Shown: one piece after another, positions 17,665 through 26,565 of the stretch
Layout: each line of letters opens with the position of its first letter
Numbering within the stretch: position 1 is the first letter of the stretch
Assembly: GCA_040219935.1 (NCBI GenBank)
Contig: JAVJUA010000063.1
Span: forward strand, 248,001 to 312,000
Reading direction: 5' to 3'
DNA from: UBA7803 sp040219935
Lineage (GTDB): Bacteria; Pseudomonadota; Gammaproteobacteria; Pseudomonadales; Azotimanducaceae
DNA: 64,000 nucleotides
Translations under genes and position numbers: made by a program
The notes under the pieces: model-generated
What the model was told of the DNA's origin: nothing
What the model saw: the letters and a program-made list of their open reading frames with translations, nothing else
The model's database searches: none

Positions 17665-18393
17665 TCAGCGACCGTTTCCCGCCAGGTTCTCCAGATGTTC
17701 CGCCAGCGCCGCCGGCTGCGCGAAGAACGGCGAGTGGCTGCCAGCCATCGCCACCACCTGCTCGAAGCCGATCCGCTCGAGCATGCCGCGCTGGCCTTCG
17801 AGGGTGAGGGCGCGGTCGTCGGCGCAGGTGATGTAGGCGCGGCGTGTGCGGCCCCAGCGCTCGGGCGTGCAGGTGATGGGCGTGCGCATCACGGCTGCCG
17901 GCTGGGGCACCAGACAGGCTTCCGCCAGAGCCACATCGGCGGCGTCGCAGTCGGCGTAGAAGACGTCCTTCAGCTTGTCACGGGCGTAGGTGATGCTCAC
18001 GCCGTCGGCGCTCGGCTGGAAGCCCGACATGAACTCGCGCGGCGACGCCTTGATCGGGTTGTCCATCATCGACTCGCCGTTGTCGAGGACGATGGCGGTG
18101 AGGTAGACCAGCGCGGCCACCTGGTCGGGAAAGCGCTCGGCCGCCTCGGTGATCACCACGCCGCCCATGCTGTGGCCCACCAGCACGGCAGGCTCGCCGA
18201 GGACGTCGAGCGCTTCGCCGACGCGCCGGGCATAGGCGTCGAGGGTGACCGCCGCCGTCGGCGTCTTATCGACGCCATGGCCGGGCAGGTCGATGGCCAT
18301 CGCCCGGTGGCCGCGGGCGGTGAGCTCGGGAATCACCTTGTGCCAGCACCAGGCGCCGTGCCAGGCGCCGTGAATGAGCAGAAAGTTGGCCAT
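17665..18393 (-). CDS. Alpha/beta hydrolase, plant-esterase/EstC-like
   Basis: 242-residue alpha/beta hydrolase resembling the methyl-esterase/hydroxynitrile-lyase-like group: FLLIHGAWHGAWCWHKV gives the oxyanion region, GHSMGG the nucleophile elbow, and GSHSPFF the catalytic His. AAGGAG lies 8 bases before the ATG. No signal peptide, so a cytoplasmic esterase for a small ester is likely. It follows the exonuclease gene by 37 bases on the same strand, but the two have no obvious shared role. Confidence 0.88.
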   Translation of the reverse strand: MANFLLIHGAWHGAWCWHKVIPELTARGHRAMAIDLPGHGVDKTPTAAVTLDAYARRVGEALDVLGEPAVLVGHSMGGVVITEAAERFPDQVAALVYLTAIVLDNGESMMDNPIKASPREFMSGFQPSADGVSITYARDKLKDVFYADCDAADVALAEACLVPQPAAVMRTPITCTPERWGRTRRAYITCADDRALTLEGQRGMLERIGFEQVVAMAGSHSPFFAQPAALAEHLENLAGNGR

Positions 18394-18430
18394 GTGGGGT
18401 CGCTCCTTGGTCTATCGAATGGGTGTCGGC

Positions 18431-19261
18431 TCAAGCCGCCGTGGCCGCCTTGCGCGCTCGGGTCAGCAGCCGGCCGTAGCCGGTCTCGGCCGTCCAGCCG
18501 GAGAAGGCGTCGGTGGGGCCGCGCCAGGCGAGCGCGGCCACGTCGTCGAACAGCGCGGCGTCGGTCTTGAGGGTGGCGAGCTCTTTGAACCGCAACGCCA
18601 GCGCGCGGCGCTCGCCGTCCAGCACGCGGTCGGGAAAGTCTTCGATGGCGCCGTGCTGGCCGATCAGGCGCGCGGCCGTCTTGGCGCCGATGCCCTTGAT
18701 GCCGGGAAAGCCGTCGGCGCTGTCGCCCACCAGCGCCAGATAGTCGGGGATGCGCATGGGCTCGACGCCGAACTTGGCCTTCACGCCCTCGGCGTCGCGC
18801 ACCGCGTCGGCGCGCCGGTCCACCTGCACGACGCGGTCGCCGCGCACGCACTGGGCCAGGTCCTTGTCCACGGTCCAGATGCGCACCTGCGTCACCTGCG
18901 GGTTGGCGGCGGCGAGGTGGGCGGCGGAGGCCAGTGCATCGTCCGCCTCCAGCTCCACCATGGGCCAGACCACCACGCCCATGGCGGTGAGCGCGTCTTC
19001 GAGCGGGTGGAACTGCGCCCACAGCGCCGGATCGATGCCGTCGCCGGTCTTGTAGCCCGGCCAAAGCTCGTTGCGAAATGATTCGATGACGTGATCGGTG
19101 GCCACGCCGACGTGGGTGGCGCCCTGCTCGACGAGCTGCAGCACCGTGGTCAGCACCCCGGCCACGGCGGCGTGGGGCTTGTCTTCACCCTTGTTGAACC
19201 GGCGCTGGCCGTAGAAGTGCCGGTACAGCTCGTAGGTACCGTCGATGAGGTCGACGATCAC
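18431..19261 (-). CDS. 5'-3' exonuclease, T5-FEN/ExoIX type
   Basis: 276-residue PIN-like nuclease without a polymerase domain. Acidic metal-binding positions are visible in IVDLIDGTYELYR, VELEADDALAS and WTVDKDLAQ; the helix-three-turn-helix appears as LALVGDSADGFPGIKGIGAKTAARLI. This is the same organisation as the N-terminal nuclease of Pol I and E. coli Xni. It probably removes RNA primers or flaps. A GTG start at 19261 lies six bases after the metallo-hydrolase stop, so the genes are probably co-transcribed. Confidence 0.88.
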   Translation of the reverse strand: MIVDLIDGTYELYRHFYGQRRFNKGEDKPHAAVAGVLTTVLQLVEQGATHVGVATDHVIESFRNELWPGYKTGDGIDPALWAQFHPLEDALTAMGVVVWPMVELEADDALASAAHLAAANPQVTQVRIWTVDKDLAQCVRGDRVVQVDRRADAVRDAEGVKAKFGVEPMRIPDYLALVGDSADGFPGIKGIGAKTAARLIGQHGAIEDFPDRVLDGERRALALRFKELATLKTDAALFDDVAALAWRGPTDAFSGWTAETGYGRLLTRARKAATAA

Positions 19262-19267
19262 GGCCGC

Positions 19268-20128
19268 TCAGCCCACATCGAAGCGGAAGGCTTCGCCGTC
19301 GCGCTTCACGTGCCCGGCCGTCGGCGTTGCGAAGTGGGTGCCGATGACCAGCACCGGCGCGTCGGCCACCTCCTCCATCACCGCGCGGCGCATGTGGGCG
19401 CCGGCCACCGGGTCGGAGTCGAAGCCGGGCGACCAGTGCGGGCGCGCGAACTGGCAGGGATGGTGCAGCATGTCGCCGGTGATCATGGCGCGCTCGCCCT
19501 TCGACTCGATCAGCACGCTGACGTGGCCGGGCGTGTGGCCCGGGGTGGGCGTGAGGCGGATCTCGTCGCTGATGCGGTGGTTCATCTCGACGAGCGTGGC
19601 GAGCCCGGCGTCGAAGATGGGCTTGACCGAGTCGCCGAGGATGGTCTGCTGGTCGTCGTCGCCCTCGCGCTGCCAGTGCTCGTACTCGCGCCGCCCGATC
19701 AGGTAGCGCGCGTTCGGGAAGGTGGGCACCCACTCGCCGTCCACCAGCATGGTGTTCCAGCCCACGTGGTCCACGTGCAGGTGGGTGCAGACCACGATGT
19801 CCACCGACTCACGCGGGCAGCCGGCGGCCTCGAGGCTTTGCAGGAACTCGGTCTGCAGCGCCTGGCCGCCCAGCAGCGAACGCGGCTTGTCGTTGCCCAC
19901 GCACGTATCCACCACGAGCTTCACGCCGGGGGCCTGCACCACCAGGGCGTGAATCGACAGCGTCAGCGCGCCGTCATCGGTGGCGAAGTGCGGGCGCAGC
20001 CAGGGAATCTCGCGCAGCGCCTCGGGTGTTGCCTGGGGCAGGAAGTGCGACTTCGGGTGATAGGGCACCGGAAGTTCCAGTTCCACGACCCGGGTGACGG
20101 TGACGTCGCCGATCTGCCAGCTGAGCAT
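19268..20128 (-). CDS. MBL-fold metallo-hydrolase
   Basis: 286-residue metallo-beta-lactamase-fold enzyme with a complete binuclear site: THLHVDHVGWN, TPTPGHTPGH, ITGDMLHHP and VIGTHFATP. The HxHxDH motif followed by GW and the long N-terminal strand region resemble the lactonase/arylsulfatase-like subgroup rather than true beta-lactamases. No signal peptide. GGGGAGAA precedes the ATG by six bases. It lies immediately upstream of the exonuclease gene. The substrate could be a lactone or ester; not determinable. Confidence 0.88.
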   Translation of the reverse strand: MLSWQIGDVTVTRVVELELPVPYHPKSHFLPQATPEALREIPWLRPHFATDDGALTLSIHALVVQAPGVKLVVDTCVGNDKPRSLLGGQALQTEFLQSLEAAGCPRESVDIVVCTHLHVDHVGWNTMLVDGEWVPTFPNARYLIGRREYEHWQREGDDDQQTILGDSVKPIFDAGLATLVEMNHRISDEIRLTPTPGHTPGHVSVLIESKGERAMITGDMLHHPCQFARPHWSPGFDSDPVAGAHMRRAVMEEVADAPVLVIGTHFATPTAGHVKRDGEAFRFDVG

Positions 20129-20194
20129 GAATAGTTCTCCCCAATGAATGCAGGGGGGAAGTATGCGGCATTCGGGCGCGCTGGTGCGCGCCGG

Positions 20195-20974
20195 CTATAG
20201 CTGCGGCCCGCGTCCGGCGGCCTTGCGGCGCGCCTCGGCATCGGCCTGCTGCTGCGCCACCCAGGCGTTGGCCGCCTGCAGGGTGCGCAGCGCGTTTGGC
20301 ACGTCCACCAGCCGCGCAAAGCCGGATCGAACCGGATCGCCCTGCACCCGGAACGTCAGAAACGACGGGCACATGGACGGATCGGCCAGCATCCGCTCCC
20401 GGGCGGCGGCGGTGCCCTGAATCATGGTGTTGAGCTGATCCGCCGCCGGGCCGCTGGCCGAGTTGGAGCAGGGGGCTGTGCCTGCGGGGAAGAACCAGTC
20501 GATGCTGGCGTTGCGATCGCGCGTCGGCGGGCCGTACTTGCCGATCAGTGCCTGGCGGTACTCCGCCAGGGTCACCGGATTGACGATGTCGCGCTCGTTG
20601 CGCATTACCTGCATCACCCGGCCGCCGTCCGGCGGCGGCGAGAACTGCACCGTGACCTGAAGGATCTCCTTGGTGGCACGGTCGTACTTGATGATGCCCT
20701 CGATGCGATCGAGAAAGGCTTCCGTCTGGTGCTCGTTCAGCCCGTCGGAGTAGCGGTACGTGGCCTGGCGCACCTTCAGCTCGACGTCGGGGTTGAGCTG
20801 CCGGAACCGTGCTTCCACCTCGGCCTGGGTCATGCCGAGGCGGAAGCCGAGGATGTCGAAGGCGTCGGCGTCTTCGGCCGCCCGGGCGATGCCGACGTGG
20901 GCCAGCAGGGCCAGCAGGGCCAGCAGGGCACCACCCAGGATGCGGTGCGCGGTGCGATGGATGCTCGGGCGCAT
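20195..20974 (-). CDS. Exported protein of unknown function (259 aa)
   Basis: A signal peptide containing a repeated ALLALLALLA core is followed by DILGFRLGMTQAEVEARFRQL, a helix-turn pattern common in SmpA/BamE-like lipoprotein folds, and YRQALIGKYGPPTR, which recalls the same fold repeated. Cys in APCSNS and SMCPSF may pair. AAGGAG precedes the ATG. The C-terminus (AEARRKAAGR) is basic and helical. It is probably periplasmic. No named family. Confidence 0.6.
   Translation of the reverse strand: MRPSIHRTAHRILGGALLALLALLAHVGIARAAEDADAFDILGFRLGMTQAEVEARFRQLNPDVELKVRQATYRYSDGLNEHQTEAFLDRIEGIIKYDRATKEILQVTVQFSPPPDGGRVMQVMRNERDIVNPVTLAEYRQALIGKYGPPTRDRNASIDWFFPAGTAPCSNSASGPAADQLNTMIQGTAAARERMLADPSMCPSFLTFRVQGDPVRSGFARLVDVPNALRTLQAANAWVAQQQADAEARRKAAGRGPQL
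20901..20927. repeat. 9-bp tandem repeat in signal-peptide codons
   Basis: GCCAGCAGG occurs three times in tandem, coding for Leu-Leu-Ala units in the signal peptide of the 259-residue protein. Slippage would lengthen or shorten the hydrophobic core without breaking the frame. Confidence 0.75.
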
Positions 20975-20993
20975 GTGGTCTCCTTGCAGACGG

Positions 20994-21749
20994 TCAGTTC
21001 GAATCGCGTTCGGCGGCGGCCGGCGCGCCCGGCTTCAGCGCCAGGCGCACCTCGCCGGGCAGGTCGCGCACGTTCACCAGGCGGCCGGCGCGGTAGGCCT
21101 GGAAGCCGACGAACAGGGCCGCGATCTGGGCCAGCGCCGACAGAAGGAACAGGAACGTGCCGCGACTGGCGAAGAGCAGCACCCCGCCGCCGACGAGCAC
21201 CACGCAGACGATGCCCAGGTGATGTACGTCCGCGGCGCTGACCTGGGCGCGGTAGACGCTGAGCCCGAGCACGGCCAGCACCAGGCCGGCCAGAGCGACC
21301 ACGGCCAGCGGCGCGATCAGCAGTCCGGCGACGGCGCCGCAGAGGGCGAGGATGTAGCTGTAGCGGGCGTACTGGTCCGGCGGGATGAAGCTGAGGATCT
21401 CGCCGCTCGCCGCCGGGACATTGCCGTCCGCGGCGGCGGCGGACGAGGCGGCGGGACCGGCGCGCCGAACCAGCGCGAACTGCACCACCACGCCCGCCAG
21501 AATGGCGATCACGCCGATCCAGAAGACGGCCGGGCTGTACGACGGGCCGCTGCCCAGCATGCCGGCGCCTTCGCAGATGGGCGACGACGAGTACAGGCAG
21601 CTCATCAGCTTGGCCACGTGCTCCTTACCCCAGAAGCTGCTGGCCATCTCCATGGCATCGGCGTAGGTGGTGAAGAACCACACCACGGCGATGGCGGTGA
21701 CGGCGGTGCCGCCGACGATCAGAATCAGGGCGAGTCGCTTGGTGTCCAC
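20994..21749 (-). CDS. Multi-pass membrane protein of unknown function (251 aa)
   Basis: About six hydrophobic segments: LALILIVGGTAVTAIAVVWFF, AVFWIGVIAILAGVVVQFAL, SYILALCGAVAGLLIAPLAV, ALAGLVLAVLGLSVY, LGIVCVVLVGGGVLLFA and FLFLLSALAQIAALFVGF. A short loop holds SCLYSSSPICEG, possibly a periplasmic disulfide. The start codon is GTG at 21749 with a weak ribosome site. It is divergent from the wHTH-kinase gene across 140 bases. No family recognised. Confidence 0.6.
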   Translation of the reverse strand: MDTKRLALILIVGGTAVTAIAVVWFFTTYADAMEMASSFWGKEHVAKLMSCLYSSSPICEGAGMLGSGPSYSPAVFWIGVIAILAGVVVQFALVRRAGPAASSAAAADGNVPAASGEILSFIPPDQYARYSYILALCGAVAGLLIAPLAVVALAGLVLAVLGLSVYRAQVSAADVHHLGIVCVVLVGGGVLLFASRGTFLFLLSALAQIAALFVGFQAYRAGRLVNVRDLPGEVRLALKPGAPAAAERDSN

Positions 21750-21889
21750 GTTGGCTGGTCCGCTGGTTGTGCGATCGTCAGGCTGGCGGAAACCGCCGCG
21801 GATGTCCTATCTTCGCCATAACCAAACCCTAACCCCGGAAAACGCGCCGGGAATCAGTGCGTTGTCGGAGCGGAGCGAGCACGGTCGGC

Positions 21890-24544
21890 ATGAGTTCAGA
21901 TGATTCGAAGGCCGCGCTCTATCGCTACCGGTTCGGTGCCGCCGAGTTCGACGAGGCCCGCTTCGAGCTGCGGGTAGCCGGTCTGCCGGTGGAGGTGCAG
22001 CGCAAGCCGCTCGAGGTGCTCTCGGTGCTGCTCGCCCACGCCGGTGAGGTGGTCACCAAGGAAGAGCTGCTCGATACCGTCTGGCAGGGCCGGCCCACGG
22101 TGGACAACGTGGTGGCCAACGCCGTGGCCAAGCTGCGCGGCGCCCTCGGCCCCGACGCGGCCGACCGCATCGTCACCCAACCGCGCGTGGGCTACCGCTT
22201 CGACGGACCGCTGGCGCGCACGGCCGTGGGCCGCAGCCTGGCCAGCGCCTTCGATCTCGAGGCCGGTATGGCTGTTCCCGGTCGGCCCAACTTCGTGCTC
22301 GAGTCCCAGCTTGGCGGTGCCGGCCGCAGCGAGGTGTGGACAGCCCGGCACGGCAAGATGGGCGAGCTGCGGGTGTACAAGTTCGCCCTGCACGGTGAGC
22401 GGCTGGCGGCGCTGAAGCGCGAGGCGACGCTGTACCGGGTGCTGCGCGACAACCTGGGCGAGCGGGCCGACATTGCCCGCGTGCTCGACTGGAACTTCGA
22501 GTCGCCGCCCTACTTCCTGGAATGCGCGCACGCGGGGCCCGATCTGGCGGCCTGGTGCGAAGCCGGGCCGGGGCTCGCCGCCCTGCCGCTGGCCGAGCGT
22601 CTCGATCTTTTCCTCGAGATCGCCGATGCGGTGGCGGCCGCCCACGGCGTCGGCGTGCTGCACAAGGACCTGAAGCCGACGAACGTACTGGTGGCCGCGA
22701 AGCCGGCCGGCGGCTGGCAGCCGTGTCTGTCCGATTTCGGCAGCGGCCGGCTGCTGGAGTCGGAGCGGCTGGGCGCCATCACCGGGCTGGGGCTGACCGT
22801 GACCGGGGCGCTGTCGGATGCGGGGAGCGGCACCCTGCAGTACCTGGCGCCGGAGGTGCTGGCCGGCCAGCCGCCCACCGTGCAGAGCGACCTCTACGCC
22901 CTCGGCATCATGCTCTATCAGTTCGTGGTGGGTGATCTGAAGAAGCCCATGGTGTCGGGCTGGGAACGCGACGTCGACGATGTGCTGCTTCGCGAGGACC
23001 TGGCAGCGGCCACCGACGGCGACCCGGCGCGGCGCCTGGCCGGCGTGCCGGCGCTGATCGAGCGCCTGCGCAACCTGGAAGCACGCCGTGCGGATCGGGC
23101 GCGCGCCGACGCGGCCAGCCGGGCGGCCCGGGCGGCGAGTCAGGCCATGCAGCGCAGCCGCGCCCGCCGGCCGTGGGTGCTCGCTGCCATGGTGGCGCTG
23201 GCCGCAGGTCTGGCGGCCAGCCTGTGGCTCTACCGGCAGGCCCACGTCGCCGGCCAGCGCGTGGAGGCCATGAACGAGTTTCTCTACAGCGACGTGCTGG
23301 CCAACACCGGTGCGCTGAAGACCGATGACGACCCCGACCCCGGCATGCGCCGGGTGCTGAACAACGCCGCCGTCATGGCCGGCGAGCGCTTCGCCCGCGA
23401 TCCGGGCAGCGAGGGTTGGATCCGCTACGGCATCGGTCAGGGGCTGTCGGGGCTCGGCGACTACGCGGCAGCCGAGCAGCAACAGCGCCTCGCCGTGGCG
23501 CTGCTCACCAAGGCCCATGGTCCGGGCGGCGAGCGCACGCTGCTGGCCAGTCGGGGCTTGGTGATGCTGCTGCTCGAGCAATCCAAGTTCGACCAGGCGG
23601 AAGCCGTGCTGGCGGCGGTGGATATGGTCGCCGGCGGCGGCAGCGATCCGGACTCGGTGTTCGTGATGCGCGCCCTGCGGGGCATGCTGCTGGCGGCGCG
23701 CAAGGACTGCACCGGCGCCCTGATCGATCTGCGCAGTGCCGACGCCATCGAGCTGGCGCCGTCGCCCGAGTCGGCGTACAACCGGTTCAACGTGCGCTCC
23801 TGGATCGGCGAGACGCTGAACTGCCTGGGACGCCACGCCGACGCGCTCGTCCATTACCAGAGCCTGTTGGACGCAGAGCCGGATGCCGAAATCCTGGGCC
23901 CGGCGCTGATCGCCTACGCCCGGCTCGGCCATGCCACCGCCCTGCTGCATGCCGGCGCCGCGGCTGCGGCCGAGGCGGAGCTGCGCTCCGCCCTGGCACT
24001 GCTGGAGAGCGGAGTCGGCGATGCCGACCCCTTCACCATGGGGCAAGCGCTGGTGGTGGCCGGCCGTTTCTACGCCGACGCCGGCGATCTCGAGACCGCC
24101 GTGGGCTATCTGGAAAGGGGGCGCAGCCTGCTGCTCACCGTGGACGAGCGTCAGGAGAAGGCCCTGAGCGCACTGCGCCTGCTCGGCACCATCGACGTCT
24201 GCAACGGCGAGCTGGCGCGCGCCACCGAACGGCTCGCCATGGCGCATGCCGCCTTCGCCGAGAGCTACGGCGCCGGCAGCCCCGACGCCCAGGGCGCCGG
24301 CTTCTGGCTGGCGGCGGCGCTGCTGTCCGCCGGTGACCCCGGCAGCGCGTATGCGTTGGCCGCCGAACTCGACCCGGCGGCCCTTCGGGTGTCGCTGGGC
24401 GGTGACGGCTGGGCGGGCCGGCTCGAAGCGCTGCGCGACCGCGCCACTGGTGAAGGCGACATGGGCGGCCCGCCGCCGGCCTTGCCGTGCCCGGCGGCGC
24501 TCACGGGTATACTCCATCTGCTATCTGGGGAGGCAGCATCATGA
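21890..24544 (+). CDS. Fusion: OmpR-type winged helix + Ser/Thr kinase + TM + TPR
   Basis: 884 residues joining domains that are normally separate. Residues ~10-105 are an OmpR/CadC-type winged helix (KEELLDTVWQ, VANAVAKLRGALG, VGYRF). Residues ~130-400 are a protein kinase: LGGAGRSEVW loop, Lys 164 in RVYKF, HKDLKPTN (258-265, HKD instead of HRD), SDFG with Asp 282, and LAPEVL. A membrane helix follows (WVLAAMVALAAGLAASLWLY, ~429-448), then about 430 residues of TPR-like repeats outside the cytoplasm. The ATG at 21890 is chosen because it precedes the conserved wHTH start. It overlaps the dehalogenase gene by ATGA. It could sense a ligand outside, phosphorylate targets and bind DNA at the membrane; this is inference. 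Confidence 0.88.
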   Translation: MSSDDSKAALYRYRFGAAEFDEARFELRVAGLPVEVQRKPLEVLSVLLAHAGEVVTKEELLDTVWQGRPTVDNVVANAVAKLRGALGPDAADRIVTQPRVGYRFDGPLARTAVGRSLASAFDLEAGMAVPGRPNFVLESQLGGAGRSEVWTARHGKMGELRVYKFALHGERLAALKREATLYRVLRDNLGERADIARVLDWNFESPPYFLECAHAGPDLAAWCEAGPGLAALPLAERLDLFLEIADAVAAAHGVGVLHKDLKPTNVLVAAKPAGGWQPCLSDFGSGRLLESERLGAITGLGLTVTGALSDAGSGTLQYLAPEVLAGQPPTVQSDLYALGIMLYQFVVGDLKKPMVSGWERDVDDVLLREDLAAATDGDPARRLAGVPALIERLRNLEARRADRARADAASRAARAASQAMQRSRARRPWVLAAMVALAAGLAASLWLYRQAHVAGQRVEAMNEFLYSDVLANTGALKTDDDPDPGMRRVLNNAAVMAGERFARDPGSEGWIRYGIGQGLSGLGDYAAAEQQQRLAVALLTKAHGPGGERTLLASRGLVMLLLEQSKFDQAEAVLAAVDMVAGGGSDPDSVFVMRALRGMLLAARKDCTGALIDLRSADAIELAPSPESAYNRFNVRSWIGETLNCLGRHADALVHYQSLLDAEPDAEILGPALIAYARLGHATALLHAGAAAAAEAELRSALALLESGVGDADPFTMGQALVVAGRFYADAGDLETAVGYLERGRSLLLTVDERQEKALSALRLLGTIDVCNGELARATERLAMAHAAFAESYGAGSPDAQGAGFWLAAALLSAGDPGSAYALAAELDPAALRVSLGGDGWAGRLEALRDRATGEGDMGGPPPALPCPAALTGILHLLSGEAAS

Positions 24545-25461
24545 TCGACGCGCACGAGACCTTCGACGGCACCTGGCCGTACGAACCGAAATTCTTCGAC
24601 GGCAACGGCTTCCGTCAGCACTACGTGGACGTGGACCTGGACGTGGGCGGGGGCAGCCCCATCGTCTGCCTGCACGGCGAGCCCACCTGGGGCTATCTGT
24701 ACCGCAACCTGATCCCGCGGCTGTCGGGTTACGGCCGGGTGGTGGTGCCCGACCACATGGGGTTCGGCAAGAGCGAGACCCCGCAGGATCGCGACTACTC
24801 CATACGCGACCACGCCGACAACCTGGAGCGGCTGCTGCTCCACCTCGACCTCACCGACATCACCCTGGTGATGCAGGACTGGGGCGGCCCCATCGGCAGC
24901 GCATTCGCCATGCGCCACCCCGACCGGGTGCGCTGCCTGTGCGTGTGCAACACCGGCATTCCGTGGGCGCGGGCGCCCGAGGGCACCATCGGCGTCACCG
25001 ACTATCCCTGGTTCAAGTGGGTGCACACGGACGAGTTCGAGCCCACCGTGTCGCACCTGGGCGCGACGATTCTGTCGGTGCTGAAACGCATCGGCTTCGA
25101 ACGCGCGGGCCACGTCGACGAGACCTGGGTGCGCGCCTACGCCAGCCCCTTCCCCACCGTCGAGTCGTGCCGCGGCGCGCTGCAGTTCCCGCGCAACATC
25201 GTCAACCCGGTGACCTTCGAGTTCTTCGCCGAGCTCACCCAGAAGCACGATCTCGAAGCGTTCCGCGCCCTGCCGGCCATGTGCGTGCACGGAGAAGCGG
25301 ACCGGGCCATTCCGGTCGAGGCTGCGGTGGCCGGGTTCCGGCGGCTGTGGCCCGACGCGCCGGTGGTGACCCTGCCCGGGGTCGGCCACTTCCTGCAGGA
25401 GGACGCGCCGGAGACCATGGCGGCGCTGGTGGCGCAGTTTCTGCAGACGGCGCGCCGCTGA
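24541..25461 (+). CDS. Haloalkane-dehalogenase-like alpha/beta hydrolase (HLD-I type)
   Basis: 306 residues. The HGEPTWGYLYRN oxyanion motif, the nucleophile Asp 113 in MQDWGGP with the adjacent halide-binding Trp 114, a candidate acid in GEADRAIP (Glu 252 or Asp 254) and His 283 in GVGHFLQED follow the plan of subfamily-I haloalkane dehalogenases such as DhlA. These split carbon-halogen bonds by hydrolysis. An Asp nucleophile followed by Trp argues against an ordinary esterase. ATG overlaps the stop of the wHTH-kinase gene (ATGA), and a TATACT upstream may add a local promoter. Substrate unknown; some relatives have no dehalogenase activity. Confidence 0.85.
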   Translation: MIDAHETFDGTWPYEPKFFDGNGFRQHYVDVDLDVGGGSPIVCLHGEPTWGYLYRNLIPRLSGYGRVVVPDHMGFGKSETPQDRDYSIRDHADNLERLLLHLDLTDITLVMQDWGGPIGSAFAMRHPDRVRCLCVCNTGIPWARAPEGTIGVTDYPWFKWVHTDEFEPTVSHLGATILSVLKRIGFERAGHVDETWVRAYASPFPTVESCRGALQFPRNIVNPVTFEFFAELTQKHDLEAFRALPAMCVHGEADRAIPVEAAVAGFRRLWPDAPVVTLPGVGHFLQEDAPETMAALVAQFLQTARR

Positions 25462-26478
25462 CTAGTCGCGCACGGCGATCGGCTTGAACGCGCCGTCGAT
25501 CAGGGCCTCGCGCATGCTTTGCCACCCCACCTCGGTGGCGCCGATGGTGGCTGGCGTCAGACCATGCCGGGCGATGAGCTCGAGCACGGTCGGCAACGCC
25601 GCAGCGCCGTTCACCCGTCCGGTGTCGAAGCGGATGCCCTTCATGTTCATGTCGAACAGCGGCATCGGGATGTCGCCGCCGAAATAGATGGCTGCGCTGG
25701 TACACCAGCCGTAGGCTTCGGTGGCCCGAATCAGCGCCGCCAGTCCAGCGGGTTCGCCTGTGCAGTCCACGGTGATGGTGTGGGTAGCAAAGCGTCGCGG
25801 CCAATCGGCCACCGGCAGAACGTCGATGCCGTGGCGCTTGGCGCTAGCGAGCAGCGCATGATCGCGACTTGCCAGCGTAACCGAGCCAGCGCCCAGCGTG
25901 CGTGCCCACCATGCCGCGTACAGGGCGATGCTGCCGCTGCCAGCCACCAGCACAGAGGCGCCGGGCTGCGCCTCGAGCGCCGGCGCTACGGTGCGGTAGC
26001 CGTCGGCGATGTTGTCACTCGCACCGGCGGCCATCGCCGGTGTCACCCCGGCGGGCAGGGGCGCCAGCATGGCGGCCGGGTATGGCACCCGCACCGTGTC
26101 CGCCAGGGCGCCGCCCCAGTCACCACCGGCGGCGCCGATGCCGTACATGGGTGTGCCAGGCGCGGTGCTGCAGGCGGCGGAGTGGCCCCGCCGGCAGGGG
26201 GCGCAGCCGCCACAGGATGGTTGAAAGGCGACCGCTACCCGATCGCCCACCGCGATGCCGGTGACATCGTCGCCAATGTCGACCACCTCGCCGGCGAACT
26301 CGTGGCCCAGCGCAAAGGGCCCGGGAAACGGGGTGCGGCCGCCGACGATGGCGGCGTCCAGATCGCAGGCGGCCACGGCCAGGGGCCGGATCAGTGCCTC
26401 CGTCGGACCGCCGAGGCGGGGCGACGGCGCCTCACACCACTCGACGCGGCCGGGTGACAGAAAGGTCAGGGTCTGCAT
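25462..26478 (-). CDS. Zinc-dependent medium-chain alcohol dehydrogenase
   Basis: 338-residue MDR protein. The structural zinc motif is complete in PSCGGCAPCRRGHSAACS; catalytic-zinc ligands are suggested by AACDLD and LGHEFAGEV. The Rossmann motif reads VLVAGSGSIALYAAWW, with an Ala-rich variation of GxGxxG. It likely oxidises an alcohol or reduces an aldehyde with NAD(P). Its stop abuts that of the convergent dehalogenase gene. Haloalkane hydrolysis gives an alcohol, so a catabolic link between the two is attractive but unproven. Confidence 0.85.
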   Translation of the reverse strand: MQTLTFLSPGRVEWCEAPSPRLGGPTEALIRPLAVAACDLDAAIVGGRTPFPGPFALGHEFAGEVVDIGDDVTGIAVGDRVAVAFQPSCGGCAPCRRGHSAACSTAPGTPMYGIGAAGGDWGGALADTVRVPYPAAMLAPLPAGVTPAMAAGASDNIADGYRTVAPALEAQPGASVLVAGSGSIALYAAWWARTLGAGSVTLASRDHALLASAKRHGIDVLPVADWPRRFATHTITVDCTGEPAGLAALIRATEAYGWCTSAAIYFGGDIPMPLFDMNMKGIRFDTGRVNGAAALPTVLELIARHGLTPATIGATEVGWQSMREALIDGAFKPIAVRD

Positions 26479-26565
26479 GTCGGCGCTCCGCCAGGGGGAG
26501 CATTAGCATCCGGCGCGCCGGGCTCGTGCACAAACGATCCGTGTGCATGCCCCGGTGAACGAGGT

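Noticed and set aside
21896..24517. An 873-codon open frame opposite the wHTH-kinase gene.
   Set aside because: The plus strand carries clear kinase and DNA-binding motifs; the minus frame is low-complexity Gln/His/Arg-rich and motif-free.
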